This document shows, one piece after another, positions 1 to 10,631 of a stretch of 48,793 nucleotides of DNA (positions within the stretch are counted from its first letter, which is position 1; every line of letters begins with the position of its first letter). A program made the position numbers and the translations under genes. A model generated the notes under the pieces. That model ran no database searches. It saw only the letters and a program-made list of their open reading frames with translations, and had not been told where the DNA came from. Source of the DNA: Dicyema japonicum (taxonomy: Eukaryota > Dicyemida > Rhombozoa > Dicyemidae); contig RDEW01000021.1 in NCBI GenBank assembly GCA_011109175.1, forward strand, positions 830,049 through 878,841. The letters are read 5' to 3'.

Positions 1-1
1 A

Positions 2-736
2 GTGTGCATTGAAAACATTAATTCTGTCTCCTGTTTAATCCCAAATGGAGTACCCCAGGGTTCTCCGTTATCACCATTCCTATTCAACCTATTTACAGCT
101 GACATTCCGACGCCGAATGGAGAAGACGACCTGCTTCTGGCTTATGCAGACGATATCGTCTTAGCCTCACGAGATAAGAACACTCAAACAGCGACGGAAA
201 GAATGCAATACCACATTGATCGACTATTCGAGTGGTTTAATGAAAATCGGATTTCAATCAATACCGAAAAATCTGTTACAACTCTCTATACCTTAGACAA
301 AAGATTGTCGAACAGGACAATAGAAGTTACTGCGGAGGGAAGAGTATTGCCGTTCAGCAAATGGCAAAAAATATTGGGTATGACTTTCGATACGCACATG
401 AACTTTACGAGACACGTCACTAACGTGCTGAACAAATGTGAGAAGAAAATCAACCTTTTGAAATACCTAACAGGTCGATGGAAAATTGGACATCATCCTA
501 TATTTAAAACTTTCTACTCACATTACATCGAACCATGCATTTCATATGCGTGTACTTCATGGGGACCACTGGCCTCTTATACTAACATCCAGAAAATCTT
601 CGCTACCCAGAAAAGGGCCTTCAAACTAACCGAGAGATGGTATACAAAGAAAACCCATGGAGAAACTAATCGAAAAAAAACAAAAATGGACACAAATGAA
701 AAAAAGGAAGTGCTCGCCTCCAACGAACTTGTGTAG
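2..736 (+). mobile_element. Non-LTR retrotransposon (LINE) reverse transcriptase, 5' end outside window
   Basis: Open frame running in from the window edge and ending at a TAG. It shows reverse transcriptase motifs in order: GVPQGSPLSPFLFNLF (RT motif 4 type), YADDIVLAS (catalytic YADD) and KILGMTFD, followed by the thumb-like region typical of jockey/CR1-like elements. The RT would copy the element RNA at a nicked target. The 5' half (endonuclease, gag-like ORF) lies outside the window. The frame ends early, soon after a Lys-rich stretch, so the copy is probably 3'-damaged. The clade is inferred from motif style only. Confidence 0.85.
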
Positions 737-1387
737 GCTCAAGGGATCAACATTGAGCAAACATGAGAACCTTGATCCAATTCGTCGGGATCATTTAGTT
801 TAGTTTTTCGGTTTAACAATGGTCTTTGGAATTAATTTTTTTAATTAATGACGGCACTAATCACTATGCAACCGAGTCATAAAAGGTACAGCTTTCGGCT
901 CCAGAGGAAGTCGAACCCCCGATGCTCTACCCCTGAGTAATAAAGGTAGTTAATTATATAAATCAACAGAATAAATGAGATTTCGTTATGATTCAGTAAC
1001 CTTATTCTTCACATATTTGACGATTCTGACTCATTTTAAACTCGATTATGGAACCATTAGTTATCAGTGGGTTGGCTCAGTATAAAATCTAAATATTATT
1101 CGCGGAACATCATTTAATACAATGTTTCCTAACCTGTGCGGTAGTTTTATATTTTGGGCGATGGAATTTATAATTATAAAATATTATTTAATTGATAAAA
1201 TTCAAATTGTAATACAGTTCAACCCCTGCCCAAATAGAAAACGCCCCAAATACAGAGGGTGCCCTAATACAGAGTAAAATAATTTATCCTTTTTTTAAAT
1301 ACTATTCTTTAATTTTTTTAAATTAAATAGCATGTTAATAAAAAAGCTTTTTTATTTATTAATTAAAAAGCTAGTTTTCCCCCCAAT
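737..1387. other. AT-rich non-coding stretch
   Basis: No frame, RNA gene or repeat copy that I can support. Probably LINE 3' debris followed by unique AT-rich DNA. Confidence 0.5.
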
Positions 1388-1710
1388 GCCGGATGGCACA
1401 GTGTGACGGTCGCGGGGCAAGAGGCCTGAAGGTCACTAGTTCTAATCCCGATACTGCACATTCGGTTGAAGGTTCCACGCATCAATATGCTTCGGCTTGA
1501 CGAGTGACGCCGTCATCAGTGAACTTCACTGCGGAATTGAATCGTCTATAAAGGACATACACCCAAGAAAAAGAAAACAACAAGTGAAGAGCATTCCTCG
1601 ATCCTCCCTCGATTAGCTATGATAACTGTTCTTTGCTTAAAATAAAGTGTGTGTTCTGCCTGCGGGGAGCGATAACAGATATGGCTCCTCGGAAAGTGCG
1701 AATATTATTA
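1388..1710 (+). repeat. tRNA-derived SINE, copy A
   Basis: Member of a SINE family present at least six times here. It has a degenerate tRNA-like head, then the conserved core TGACGCCGTCATCAGTGA followed by CACTGCGGAA, an A-rich block (CAAGAAAAAGAAAAC), and a conserved tail ending in a small hairpin (GGAGC...GCTCC). It runs into an ATT-rich end near 1710. The tail is almost identical to the copy at 7036-7340. Confidence 0.75.
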
Positions 1711-2090
1711 ATATATTGTATTTTTCCGCAATTTTTTTGAGACGCTCAGTCTGAAATCATAATATTCTCAAGTGCTTCAGGACAAGCATTAAATTATGAA
1801 TTTTGACAAATGTGATGCATTCTTGGATGTATATAACCTATATAATTTAACTCCATAATCCTCAGTTCTTATATTTTTAAGGCATCNGCTCCTCGGAAAG
1901 TGCGAATATTATTAATATATTGTATTTTTCCGTAATTTTTTTGAGACGCTCAGTCTGAAATCATAATATTCTCAAGTGCTTCAGGACAAGCATTAAATTA
2001 TGAATTTTGACAAATGTGATGCATTCTTGGATGCATATAACTTATATAATTCAACTCCATAATCCTCAGTTCTTATATTTTTAAGGCATC
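1684..2090. repeat. 203-bp direct duplication separated by one N (position 1887)
   Basis: 1684-1886 and 1888-2090 are the same length and near-identical, with only a few transitions. The N sits exactly at the junction. This pattern fits two contig ends or two haplotypes placed in series better than a real tandem repeat. Confidence 0.9.
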
Positions 2091-2340
2091 TCGGTTATTT
2101 AAACTTTCCAATAACCAAGGGTACCTATAATAATAACTAACGGTTTTTACTTCACCTTTAAATCTATATCTTCGTTACCAAAACGATTTTCATCTTTAGT
2201 GACAAATGATTTATTTGAATTCTTTTTAATGAAAATAAAGTTTCATCACAAAAATGTCTCTTCCATATAAAACTTGGTCAAAAACTTGTCATCTCTTCGT
2301 AAGATTTTTTATTTGAATTTTGTCGCTAGAATTTTTTTCG

Positions 2341-2530
2341 GCCGGGTGCATAGTGGTTAGGTGTCGGGCTTAAGTGGCTTAGGCTACGGGTTCAAATCTC
2401 GCTGCTGTTCACCTGGTAGAAGGTTCCGTGCATATACGATGCAGAAAGGGTTTGACAAATGACGCCGTCATCAGTGGATACTCACTGCGGAACTGGGTTG
2501 TCTAGAAAGGACCCACACACAAGAAAAATA
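2341..2530 (+). repeat. tRNA-derived SINE, copy B (best preserved head)
   Basis: The head reads like a tRNA gene: an A-box-like TGCATAGTGGTTAGGTG near 2347 and a B-box-like GGGTTCAAATCTC at 2388-2400. The family core (TGACGCCGTCATCAGTGG, CACTGCGGAAC) and a GTTGTCTAGAAAGGAC block follow. The copy stops after the CAAGAAAAATAAC block, so the 3' tail is missing. A Pol III internal promoter is inferred from the boxes. Confidence 0.8.
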
Positions 2531-4049
2531 ACATATCCTGAAACTTAATCAAATCCTTGTCTTCGCCGGTACCCTGTTTCCATTGTCATGGCAACGATAT
2601 ATAAAATCAATAGACAATGTGATCGCTTATTTAAGAAATTTTGACAGATTTGTCGCTTTGTACGATACAATTATTGACTTTCTGAAATTAGCTGATCCGT
2701 TAGCAACGATTCTAACGCATCACAAGAAAAAATTTTTTGAGCAAGGTTTAGTCAGAACTTAATGAGGTTAGAAGAAATTGAGGTTATTTTTAGGTATCTC
2801 TGATGCTACAAGAAGATCATCATAATAGATGATAAAAGAATAAAAAAATATTTTATTAATAAAATCGACTTAATATCGTTTTTATTTAAAAAATGAACTT
2901 TTTACTTTCCTGAATTTGAGGAGGTTCAGATCGTATAAATTTGGAGATTTACACATCGCACTTATCATCACTCAAAAATGTGCTTATTTTCCGTTTTGAT
3001 GATTTTTCTGATTTTTGATAAACCCCACTGGAATATTGATCAAATTTTAAACTTAATGAAGTAATTAAAATAATACATTAAATAAAATTTTTGAGGTATG
3101 TTAATTTTTCAAGGATAATTAAAGTCAAAAATAATTAAATTAGAGAGCTTGAGTGGTCAGGTTGTTTCCTCTGACGATAGCTATTGAAAAACGCTATCAC
3201 TTAATGAAGTAATTAAAATAATACATTAAATAAAATTTTTGAGGTATGTTAATTTTTCAAGGATAATTAAAGTCAAAAATAATTAAATTAGAGAGCTTGA
3301 ATGGTCAGGTTGTTTCCTCTGACGATAGCTATTGAAAAACGCTAGCGAAGCCATCCAGTCTCACGTAGATCTTTGGTGACCCTTTGGATCATTCAGCCGA
3401 TCCGACGGACTAGTCTAAGAAAATATTACACCTAAGCATGCCTAAATCTAATCTCAACCCTAATCAAGACCTAATCTCAATTCTAATCAATACGTCAATC
3501 AAATATCAACATTGAGCCAAAAAAGATCAAATTTTTTTCCGTAAGTGGGCAGTCATAAATCGTTTTATTCTGCTTCGATGGAGATCTATGGGCACTGTCT
3601 GCTCTTTTATGTCTAATGCTTGAAAATTATTGAGTTAAATTTACTCACGAAAGATGAAAGTTCAAAATAGGGGACGTGAAAAAAGCTGGAGAACCGGCAG
3701 TTGATACAATCATTCAGTGACCTGATAAGTCCTAAGCTGAAGTGGGAATTAATCAATCTTCTCGTGTATATGGACAACGGACATGGGTAACATCGGAAAA
3801 CCCAAGTTCTAAACAAAGAAAACGCCAATTAGCTAAATCTCTACATCCAAATTCTGTGTATCCCTCGTACTATTAAAATGAGGTAATTGTCTCCGGCGTG
3901 TAAGAGGTCAAGTCCCTAACATAGAAGTAGACAAAAATCAATAATTTAAAATCAACTATGAGATCAGGTAACCCAGAAGCACCAAGCAATGAAATTTATG
4001 CAAAAATATCAGAATTGATAACAAAATCAAAAATATCAAAAAGTTGAAG
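2531..4049. other. Intergenic, with one local duplication
   Basis: AT-rich. It contains the 148-bp duplication at 3051-3346. A 71-codon frame on the minus strand near 3613-3828 has no recognisable motif, and I do not call it. Confidence 0.5.
3051..3346. repeat. 148-bp direct duplication
   Basis: Unit beginning ACTTAATGAAGTAATTAAAA at 3051 recurs at 3199 with a difference near each unit end. There is no N at the junction. Confidence 0.85.
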
Positions 4050-5490
4050 TCACCGAGATATCACAGACTTAACCGCAGACCTACTAAGAGTGGATGCTGA
4101 GCCTCTTTTAGATTTGTCTGTAAAGAGAAAGGCGATCCCGGTAATAAGGGAAGTGACCGAATGAATAATAAAGACAAGCCCCGTATAAAAATTCAAAGAA
4201 ACCGAATAGATGGCCATAACCGTGGGACTCATCGCCAACAACAGAAAACTCTTCAGTACAAATATCAAGGCGATAAGTCGTCCTAAAATCAGGTGACCAC
4301 GAACTACCATTCTCATTCTCATCCACCAAAGAGATCAACAGTGTCTTGCAATTCGCGATATTGAGAGAAGAGACCGAGTACAACACAGCTCCTGGAATAA
4401 CCCCATTTCTCACCAATGTAGATTAGAAGATAGCTATCAGCTAGTCCAGAAATCATGTATCCCCCACAACTGATCACCCCCACCAATGATGCGAGTATTC
4501 TTACACTCAAAAGGTTTTTCTTCAGAAGAAAAACTCCAAAAAGTCCAAAAAGTAAAGAACAGGCTCCAATCACAGAAGTTATCACCGAATATTGGAAGTT
4601 GGTCATAAGAAATGGGTCCCCACTAAGGTACAAGTAGGAGATCGTGTAATATCCTGCGGAAACATGGAAAAATACCTACGAATGTGAAGTAAACCACCAA
4701 ATATAGGATTATGTGACCAAGAAGTACTAATCGGTTATATTTACGTGGAGCAAACAGAGAAACTATGGAACTGCCACGTGAATAAATAAAAATACAGCAA
4801 CTTTGATTTGAAGGATTCGTCCTCTGTTTCAGGTAGTCTGAGATTGGAGATGAACAGGATCGGGTAGACTACACAGAAGAGGCACAATATTGAAATAATT
4901 ATGAAGCACATGTCATAGTTCCCTGTCTGGGTGAGGAAACCCCCCAAGAAGGTCCCCAATATATACCCAAGGGAGGTGAAAGTGTCCGCCAGCAGGATTC
5001 TCCAAGAAAGAGTTCCAGGAGAGGCCGTTTTGGCGATGTAAGAAAATGAGGTCATGGTAAACACGGTATTTCCTCCAAAACCGGATTTCAGGAGACAAAA
5101 CAAATAAAAATATTTTGTGTTGAGATTCAATTTAAAGACAGTGATGAAGCCAAGGATTCCCACGAGGAACATACTCATGGAGAGGACCCAAGAATTGACG
5201 AATTTCCCCTTGTCCACCAGCAATCCAAAGTAGAGTACTACGAGGAAGGGTATCAGAGTTGACAGAAATCCATAGACTGAGAAAAAATGACTGGTTTCTT
5301 GTTGCACGTGGCTTCTCTTGGCGATAGCCGAATTATCAGTTAAATTCTTTGACCTCAAAAATGAGCAATCCGTGTAAATTTCACTACAAGTCTTCTCGTA
5401 AATTAATGATTTTAAGGTGATAATTTCCACTGAGACCATGAAAAATGAAATAAAAAGCAGAGGCTCGGCCTTCTTTAGTAAAAACATCAT
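4050..5490 (-). CDS. SLC46-like (proton-coupled folate transporter type) MFS transporter
   Basis: Probable 12-TM plasma-membrane solute carrier. Five exons: 5490-4796, 4770-4676, 4653-4414, 4391-4308, 4282-4050. Introns are 25, 22, 22 and 25 nt, all GT-AG. The joined frame is 1347 nt (448 aa), the normal length for SLC46 proteins. Visible features: EPLLFISFFMVSVEI in TM1 followed by LIYEKTC (SLC46 proteins have EPVxF and a VYEKxC-like motif); the MFS motif-A-like GLLVDKGK near residues 89-96 after TM2; a central APRKYNR loop; then FLMTNFQYSVITSVIGACSL; and further hydrophobic segments up to a short Ser/Lys-rich tail. The start is the first Met before TM1. Substrate is unknown; the family carries folates and other small organic molecules. 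A generic MFS assignment is firm, the SLC46 subfamily less so. Confidence 0.85.
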
Positions 5491-7035
5491 AAAATGGCAA
5501 AATGACTATTTTATCGTTTATGAAATTTTATTTAAATTTTATTTTTAATATGTTTTTAATTAATAAAAATATTTAATATTAAAAAAATATTAAAGGGTTT
5601 TCTGATTTCGCTGGCGACTTTTTGCATATTCTTCGTTTGGATGTGGGACACCGTGTAACCTCATTATGGAGTATTTTTCAATCAAAATGTAACTGGATGC
5701 ATTCGTGGATAAAGAGAATTATGATCCCCTTCTGTCTGGATGAAGATTATGCTCAAATTGGTGGGAAAATGAAACAACGAAAGCGTGCAAAGAGGAAAGC
5801 TGCATATGGTAGAACGGATGTCAAAGAGCACGACCAAACGGAACCCTAAATATTCATATGCTTATGGGTAATGGGGGGGGGGGTACTTTTAACTGAGTAA
5901 CTAAATTTAGGGGTAAAGAGATTAGAGTTGTCTTTGTTTTCCTAAAAAAATTCATTTGTCCATCCTAACCGTTGAAAATCATTCTTATCCTTTTAGAGCT
6001 GACTGCAACAGATTTTTATCTTCTTTCTCCTCAAATAAATCAGTCACCTCTCTTCTATCCACATCCAATATAATGCCCACACAAGACAAAATTTTCAGTT
6101 CCAAGTCCCTGTTTATGTAATTCGTTCAAGTTAAATTCCCTCAACAAATCATAAATAATCAGCATGGTTATCTCTTCCATGTTAGAATACCAGAGTTATT
6201 TATTAGAAAATTCTAGAACCCCCACCGAATATAAATACCCTTGTCTCTAAAGGGGAGACTTGATTCCTTATTAAATGACATTGCTAAAGGCACCCCCGTG
6301 TTTCCCATAAAGACATGAATACTGGGTCTTGCTTATGCTGTACTCTCTACTACTAGTTTCCTCCACGTGGAGTAGACATAATGAGAGTACACAAAAGACA
6401 GAGATTAGTAGATCACTCAACCACTGAGTCCTTCACAGCTCCCAATCTTTTAGAAGTCTCTGTCTTGGATAATTGCTAGGGTTGTCCTTGGTCATCCACG
6501 GAAGTAACTATTTTGTTAATGACACTAACGTGGTACAATTTTTTGACTTGCAGAAACATCATCATTAATTTTTGTTTAGTCCACACATTATAGGAGGAGA
6601 ATTAGTATTCCCCCTAAAAGGTCGACTTATAAATACACAAATGAGTTTCCATGTAAAACAAAATTGAATCCATTCCATTTGAAGTACAATAAATCCCCTC
6701 TTCTATTCATTAATCAGCTACTCTCTGATCCTGGGAATTCAGGATGATCCCTATAATATTTTAGGTTTATCATAGTTCACACATAAACTGACTAACTTCC
6801 ACCTTTTAGTAAGGTCATCCTCCGTTTTTAATTCCTACAAGATCCCTCAACATAAGTAGACTTCAAAGCAAATTTATATCCCGGAAAGCCTAATGGTTAA
6901 TTGGTCGGAAGTTAATGTGGTGACGTATTTCTATTACACGAAATGTTTACTAAGCTCAATGATGGGTGAATGTCCTTGTATTCTTCTCGTGAGCATGCAC
7001 GAGATGATGGACTTATGACATCGAAATAATAATTT
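5491..7035. other. Intergenic; homopolymer G run near 5873
   Basis: A 75-codon frame at 5622-5849 (+) has no family signature. There is an 11-G run near 5873-5883. I see no convincing gene or known repeat here. Confidence 0.45.
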
Positions 7036-7340
7036 CTGTTATCGCTCCCCGCAGGCAGAACGCACACTTTAAGCAAAGAACAGTTATCATAGCTAATCAG
7101 GGAAGATCAAGGAATGCTCTTCACTTCATTGTTTTCTTTTTCTTGGGTGTATGTCCTTTATAGACGATACGGTTCTGCAGTTAAACACTTTAAGCAAAGA
7201 ACAGTTATAATAGCTAATCGAGGGAGGATCAAGGAATGCTCTTCACTTCATTGTTTTCTTTTTCTTGGGTGTATGTCCTTTATAGACGATACGGTTCCGC
7301 AGTTAAGTCCACTGATGACGGCGTCACTCGTCTAGCCAAT
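7036..7340 (-). repeat. SINE copy C, with its 3' half duplicated
   Basis: Reverse complement of the family tail (CTGCGGGGAGCGATAACA, the AACTGTTCTTTGC block, the A-rich block), joined to part of the core (GATGACGGCGTCACTCGTC). The tail block appears twice: 7065-7185 and 7186-7306, period 121 bp. The tRNA-like head is absent. Confidence 0.75.
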
Positions 7341-7715
7341 GACATCGAAAATCAAAGGTTAACAAAGAAAGTGTCTGGCTGCAAGAACTTGGGAGATCAC
7401 TAGTCAATCGCTGCACTTATAAAGTGATGGTTAACGTTATTAATATCTTAGATAAGGGTTCCACTCATATTCGAAGCGAACTGCAGTCAAATCAAAGTCT
7501 TGGCAGGCTTCAAATATTATTGAGTGTGCATAGATCAGGAAGGAAATTATCAGAAAAACCACTGGAGAGCCAAAACGGCTAAGAATTGTTCCCATAACAA
7601 AGCCATAATGAGACAGTCGTTTAGTCTCCCTCAGCGTTGCTAAAGTTTGGATAAAAACTGGACTACAAAAATGAACGAAGGGATTTAAATGTGAATTATC
7701 AATATTAATTATGAA

Positions 7716-8147
7716 TTATTTGGGATTTAAGAAGTCATCAACTTTTTTATTCAATTTGACGCTCTTGGACCTCTCTCTAGCAATCTTGTTGTTGTAGTGC
7801 GCCTTTTTAAAGTCATCAATTGTGTAACTCGTATTTTTCTTTAATTCACCGGACTCTTGTTCTAGGAACACGTCAGGTTGAGTTTTTTCCACCGCATCCT
7901 TGAGAAATTTGAGATATTCCTGCTCTTTCTTTTTTTCGTTGAGTCTCATTTTGATCGAATTCATCTTTTTTATTTCCTGTGTTTTGATCTGGTCGACTTG
8001 TCTGTCCAGCTTATAGGACAAGTGACGATTTTCTATTTTTTTGATGCTGTGTTCCATCCAGGGGTGCGTTTCCGGAGTTCGGTTCTCTCTAAGTTTTAAA
8101 TTGATAATAAACTTGATTTTTTTAGACTTCCACCTAGGAAAAGGCAT
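7716..8147 (-). CDS. Small basic, helix-rich hypothetical protein
   Basis: Single-exon frame of 143 aa from the first ATG (8147); the frame is open for 13 codons more upstream but without an ATG. The protein starts MPFPRWKSKKIKF, is rich in Lys and Glu, and has a likely coiled-coil centre (KIENRHLSYKLDRQVDQIK...EKKKEQEYLKFLKDAVEK), then ends in a basic tail. I do not recognise the family. The composition would suit a nucleolar, ribosome-associated or mitochondrial-ribosomal protein, but that is a guess. It is not clearly part of the surrounding LINE debris, and codon use looks like a normal gene. Confidence 0.5.
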   Translation of the reverse strand: MPFPRWKSKKIKFIINLKLRENRTPETHPWMEHSIKKIENRHLSYKLDRQVDQIKTQEIKKMNSIKMRLNEKKKEQEYLKFLKDAVEKTQPDVFLEQESGELKKNTSYTIDDFKKAHYNNKIARERSKSVKLNKKVDDFLNPK

Positions 8148-8310
8148 TGTGACGTGGTAGATGAATTCGTTTAAATAATTTGTCAAATTCGCCGTTAAAA
8201 TGCTAAATCGCTTAAGAAATTATAAGCATCTACTTTAATGCTCAACCTCAGCTTATATTACAGCCATTTTCCTCTCAAATCAACTACAGTCACAATTACT
8301 AGTGAAACCA

Positions 8311-8416
8311 TTACTGTACTCTTATTATTACCCCCAGGATCACTGAGTCAGAGAGAAAGAAATTTACTGTACTCTTATTATTACCCCTAGGATCACTGAG
8401 TCAGAGAGAAGTTTTC
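8311..8416. repeat. 53-bp direct duplication
   Basis: TTACTGTACTCTTATTATTA plus the following GGATCACTGAGTCAGAGAGA is present at 8311 and 8364, inside the LINE B 3' end. Confidence 0.7.
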
Positions 8417-8530
8417 AACTAAGTGATCCCAGACCGACAAGGGAGAGGACGAGTCCGGCGGGGTCGAGAATCCTGTACTGCTCTTCTCATCGGACATAGT
8501 CGGCACAAACTTTCTGAATGATTGTAGATA

Positions 8531-9101
8531 TTTCGATAGTGTATAGAACAGGGTAGACCAGCCGTTTTTAAAAGTTTCTGTTATAATTCGATTAAGAAAT
8601 TTTCAATGGGTTGGATTTTGTGTTCTGGTTCAATTAACTTTATTGTTGTCTCCTGGATTGCGGATAGTTTCAAGGACGAGGAGCATGAAATCTGCATTGC
8701 CCACGAAAGACTTGCATGTGTCTGATAAATTGTTGACAAATTGTGGCAAGGCTCCCAGTTCGGTCTTTAAGTGTTTTGAGAGCACTTTTAGGATTCTCAT
8801 TTTCTTCAGAGCACANTTTCGATAGTGTATAGAACAGGGTAGACCAGCCGTTTTTAAAAGTTTCTGTTATAATTCGATTAAGAAATTTTCAATGGGTTGG
8901 ATTTTGTGTTCTGGTTCAATTAACTTTATTGTAGTCTCCTGGATTGCGGATGGTTTCAAGGACGAGGAGCATGAAATCTGCATTGCCCACGAAAGACTTG
9001 CATGTGTCTGATAAATTGTTCATAAATTGTGGCAAGGCTCCCAGTTTGGTCTTCAAGTGTTTTGAGAGCACTTTTAGAATTCTCATTTTCTTCAGAGCAC
9101 A
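8531..9101. repeat. 285-bp direct duplication flanking N at 8816
   Basis: 8531-8815 and 8817-9101 are equal in length and near-identical. The N is exactly at the junction, so this is probably an unmerged contig overlap. It disrupts the LINE B relic. Confidence 0.9.
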
Positions 9102-9262
9102 AGTTACATGTCGGATAAAAAATAGTCCCTGATCAAAGGTGACCCCAAAAATCCTAGGTGTTTTTTTAATAGGAATAGCCTCGTTCTTCAAGACTTCGGG
9201 TATCCGATGCTTCAGGTATCTCTTTAATTCATTAAGAGAGGTTATATCCACCTTTGAGAGAT

Positions 9263-9555
9263 GAAGACATTGAGTGTACTAGAGCTAGACTACATCATGT
9301 GGTCGACCTTCCAGCCAATTAAACACTGTTCGGTCACAGTCTTAAGCATTGTTAAGTTGACTCTTGAGCAAATGCATTTTTTGAAATTTCAAACTTTGAA
9401 AAACCTTATTATTTTTTAAGAAAAACCTTGGGGGATTGTGGACCCTCGATGGAAGGTAAATCTGTATTCACCTTATTAAAGTGTAAAACAATTATTTTTA
9501 TGAGATCTGTCATGGCGAGGATCAATTCGACCAGCCTACATAGCAAGACAGATTG
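9263..9555. other. Intergenic, nothing recognised
   Basis: No supported frame or repeat. Confidence 0.4.
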
Positions 9556-9771
9556 GAAAATTATTATTAAAATTTATTCCAAAGACGATGAGTAACCAAA
9601 CTAACTCCATGATAATGACTCGTTCCAGCCTTCCAGAACTTGTCTCTTGAAAACGAAATTGTCCGAAAATTATTATTAAAATTTATTCCAAAGACGAAGA
9701 GTAACCAAACTAACTCCATGATAATGACTCGTTCCAGCCTTCCAGAACTTGTCTCTTGAAAACGAAATTGT
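9556..9771. repeat. 109-bp-period direct duplication
   Basis: The unit beginning GAAAATTATTATTAAAATTT is at 9556 and again at 9665, with one obvious difference. It overlaps dispersed repeat family C. Confidence 0.85.
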
Positions 9772-9860
9772 GCCCCGGGGAAAGAATAGTAGGATCCTTT
9801 TGATGCCGGCCAGGGAGTGGATCCAATGACGCCATCGGAGAGAAGTAAAATAAATTTTTG
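9640..9860 (-). repeat. Dispersed repeat family C, copy 1
   Basis: Shares blocks CTGGCCGGCATC, TTCTTTCCCCGG and TGGCGTCATTGGATCCAC (read on the minus strand) with sequences near 28058, 35560 and 46605. The family type is unknown; it may be part of a retroelement. Confidence 0.55.
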
Positions 9861-9890
9861 ACTAACTAGCCACATAGGACCACATGGCAT

Positions 9891-10631
9891 TAAACGGCTT
9901 TAAAAAAATAAATAAATAATAAACAGGAAGAAACCAATAGTCGAGTAAATGGGGGGAGAAATTAATTAAAAAGTTATAGAGGTTTATAGGTTAAAACCCT
10001 GAGAACTATGACCTTAGCCCCAGACATTTCATGATTTTAAGGGATGTTAATAATTTAGTCAATAAATTAAATTTAGTCAACCAGAAAACACCCTCATAGT
10101 CAGATTTAAAAAAAATCATTTATTTTAATAATGATAAGTTATTTTTATTAAATGTATAAATCTAGGATGGTACCACTAGAAAAAGTCTTTTCTAATTTAA
10201 ATTCTAAACCCTTTATTTATTAAATTTAAAATAACTTAATTTTTTTTAGTAATATGTAAATTGTCAAGGTTTTCCTACAAAATATAGAATATTAAAGATA
10301 GTTAATTTTTTAAAATTAAAAATAAATTTATCATGGTTTTCTAAATGTCTACTTCGTTCTGTGACGGATAAAAGTCCTTGTCTTTGTTTTTCTCCTATCA
10401 AGGTGATAGACTCTGAAGGCAGGAAAGGTGTAGGTGATAGACTCTGGAGATATCGGGAACAGTCTGAAACACGTAGGGCCCGGGTTTGATTCTGTGAGAA
10501 CTTATAGCTTCTTATCCTTAAATGTGTTCATTATCCAAAGATGGAAATATCCAATCTCCGCAATTTCCACTTTTACTGATATTTTGGCTTATAAGTCGTT
10601 GATGAGTATTTTACTCAGCGTCAAATATAAA
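9891..10631. other. Intergenic with degenerate tRNA-like motif
   Basis: AT-rich. Around 10430-10500 a GGGCCCGGGTTTGATTCTGTG block resembles a tRNA B-box region, but no cloverleaf can be folded by eye. It may be a decayed SINE head. Confidence 0.35.

Larger units (their letters stand above)
8270..9262 (-). mobile_element. LINE family B fragment (RT thumb region and 3' end), duplicated internally
   Basis: The minus strand from 9251 reads an RT segment (MDITSLNELKRYL..., then RIFGVTFDQGLFFIRHVT, comparable to KILGMTFD...FTRHVT of the 2-736 copy) and continues into a 3' region ending in TAATAATAAGAGTACAGTAA. The same 3' region occurs at 33005-33211. Frame is lost in places, so this is a relic. 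A 285-bp stretch is present twice around the N at 8816. Confidence 0.7.

Noticed and set aside
2341-2415. Possible functional tRNA gene
   Set aside because: The A and B boxes are there, but no acceptor stem pairs, and the sequence continues into the SINE core shared with five other copies.
5873-5883. G-run as a quadruplex or regulatory element
   Set aside because: A single homopolymer without the four spaced runs needed; may also be a sequencing artefact.
9567-9890. 107-codon minus-strand frame as a gene
   Set aside because: It consists of a duplicated repeat plus dispersed repeat family C; the repeated peptide arises from the duplication.
10434-10631. Upstream extension of the Ig-like gene frame
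   Set aside because: Open by chance. It lacks a leader-like sequence and the signal peptide begins at the Met at 10632.
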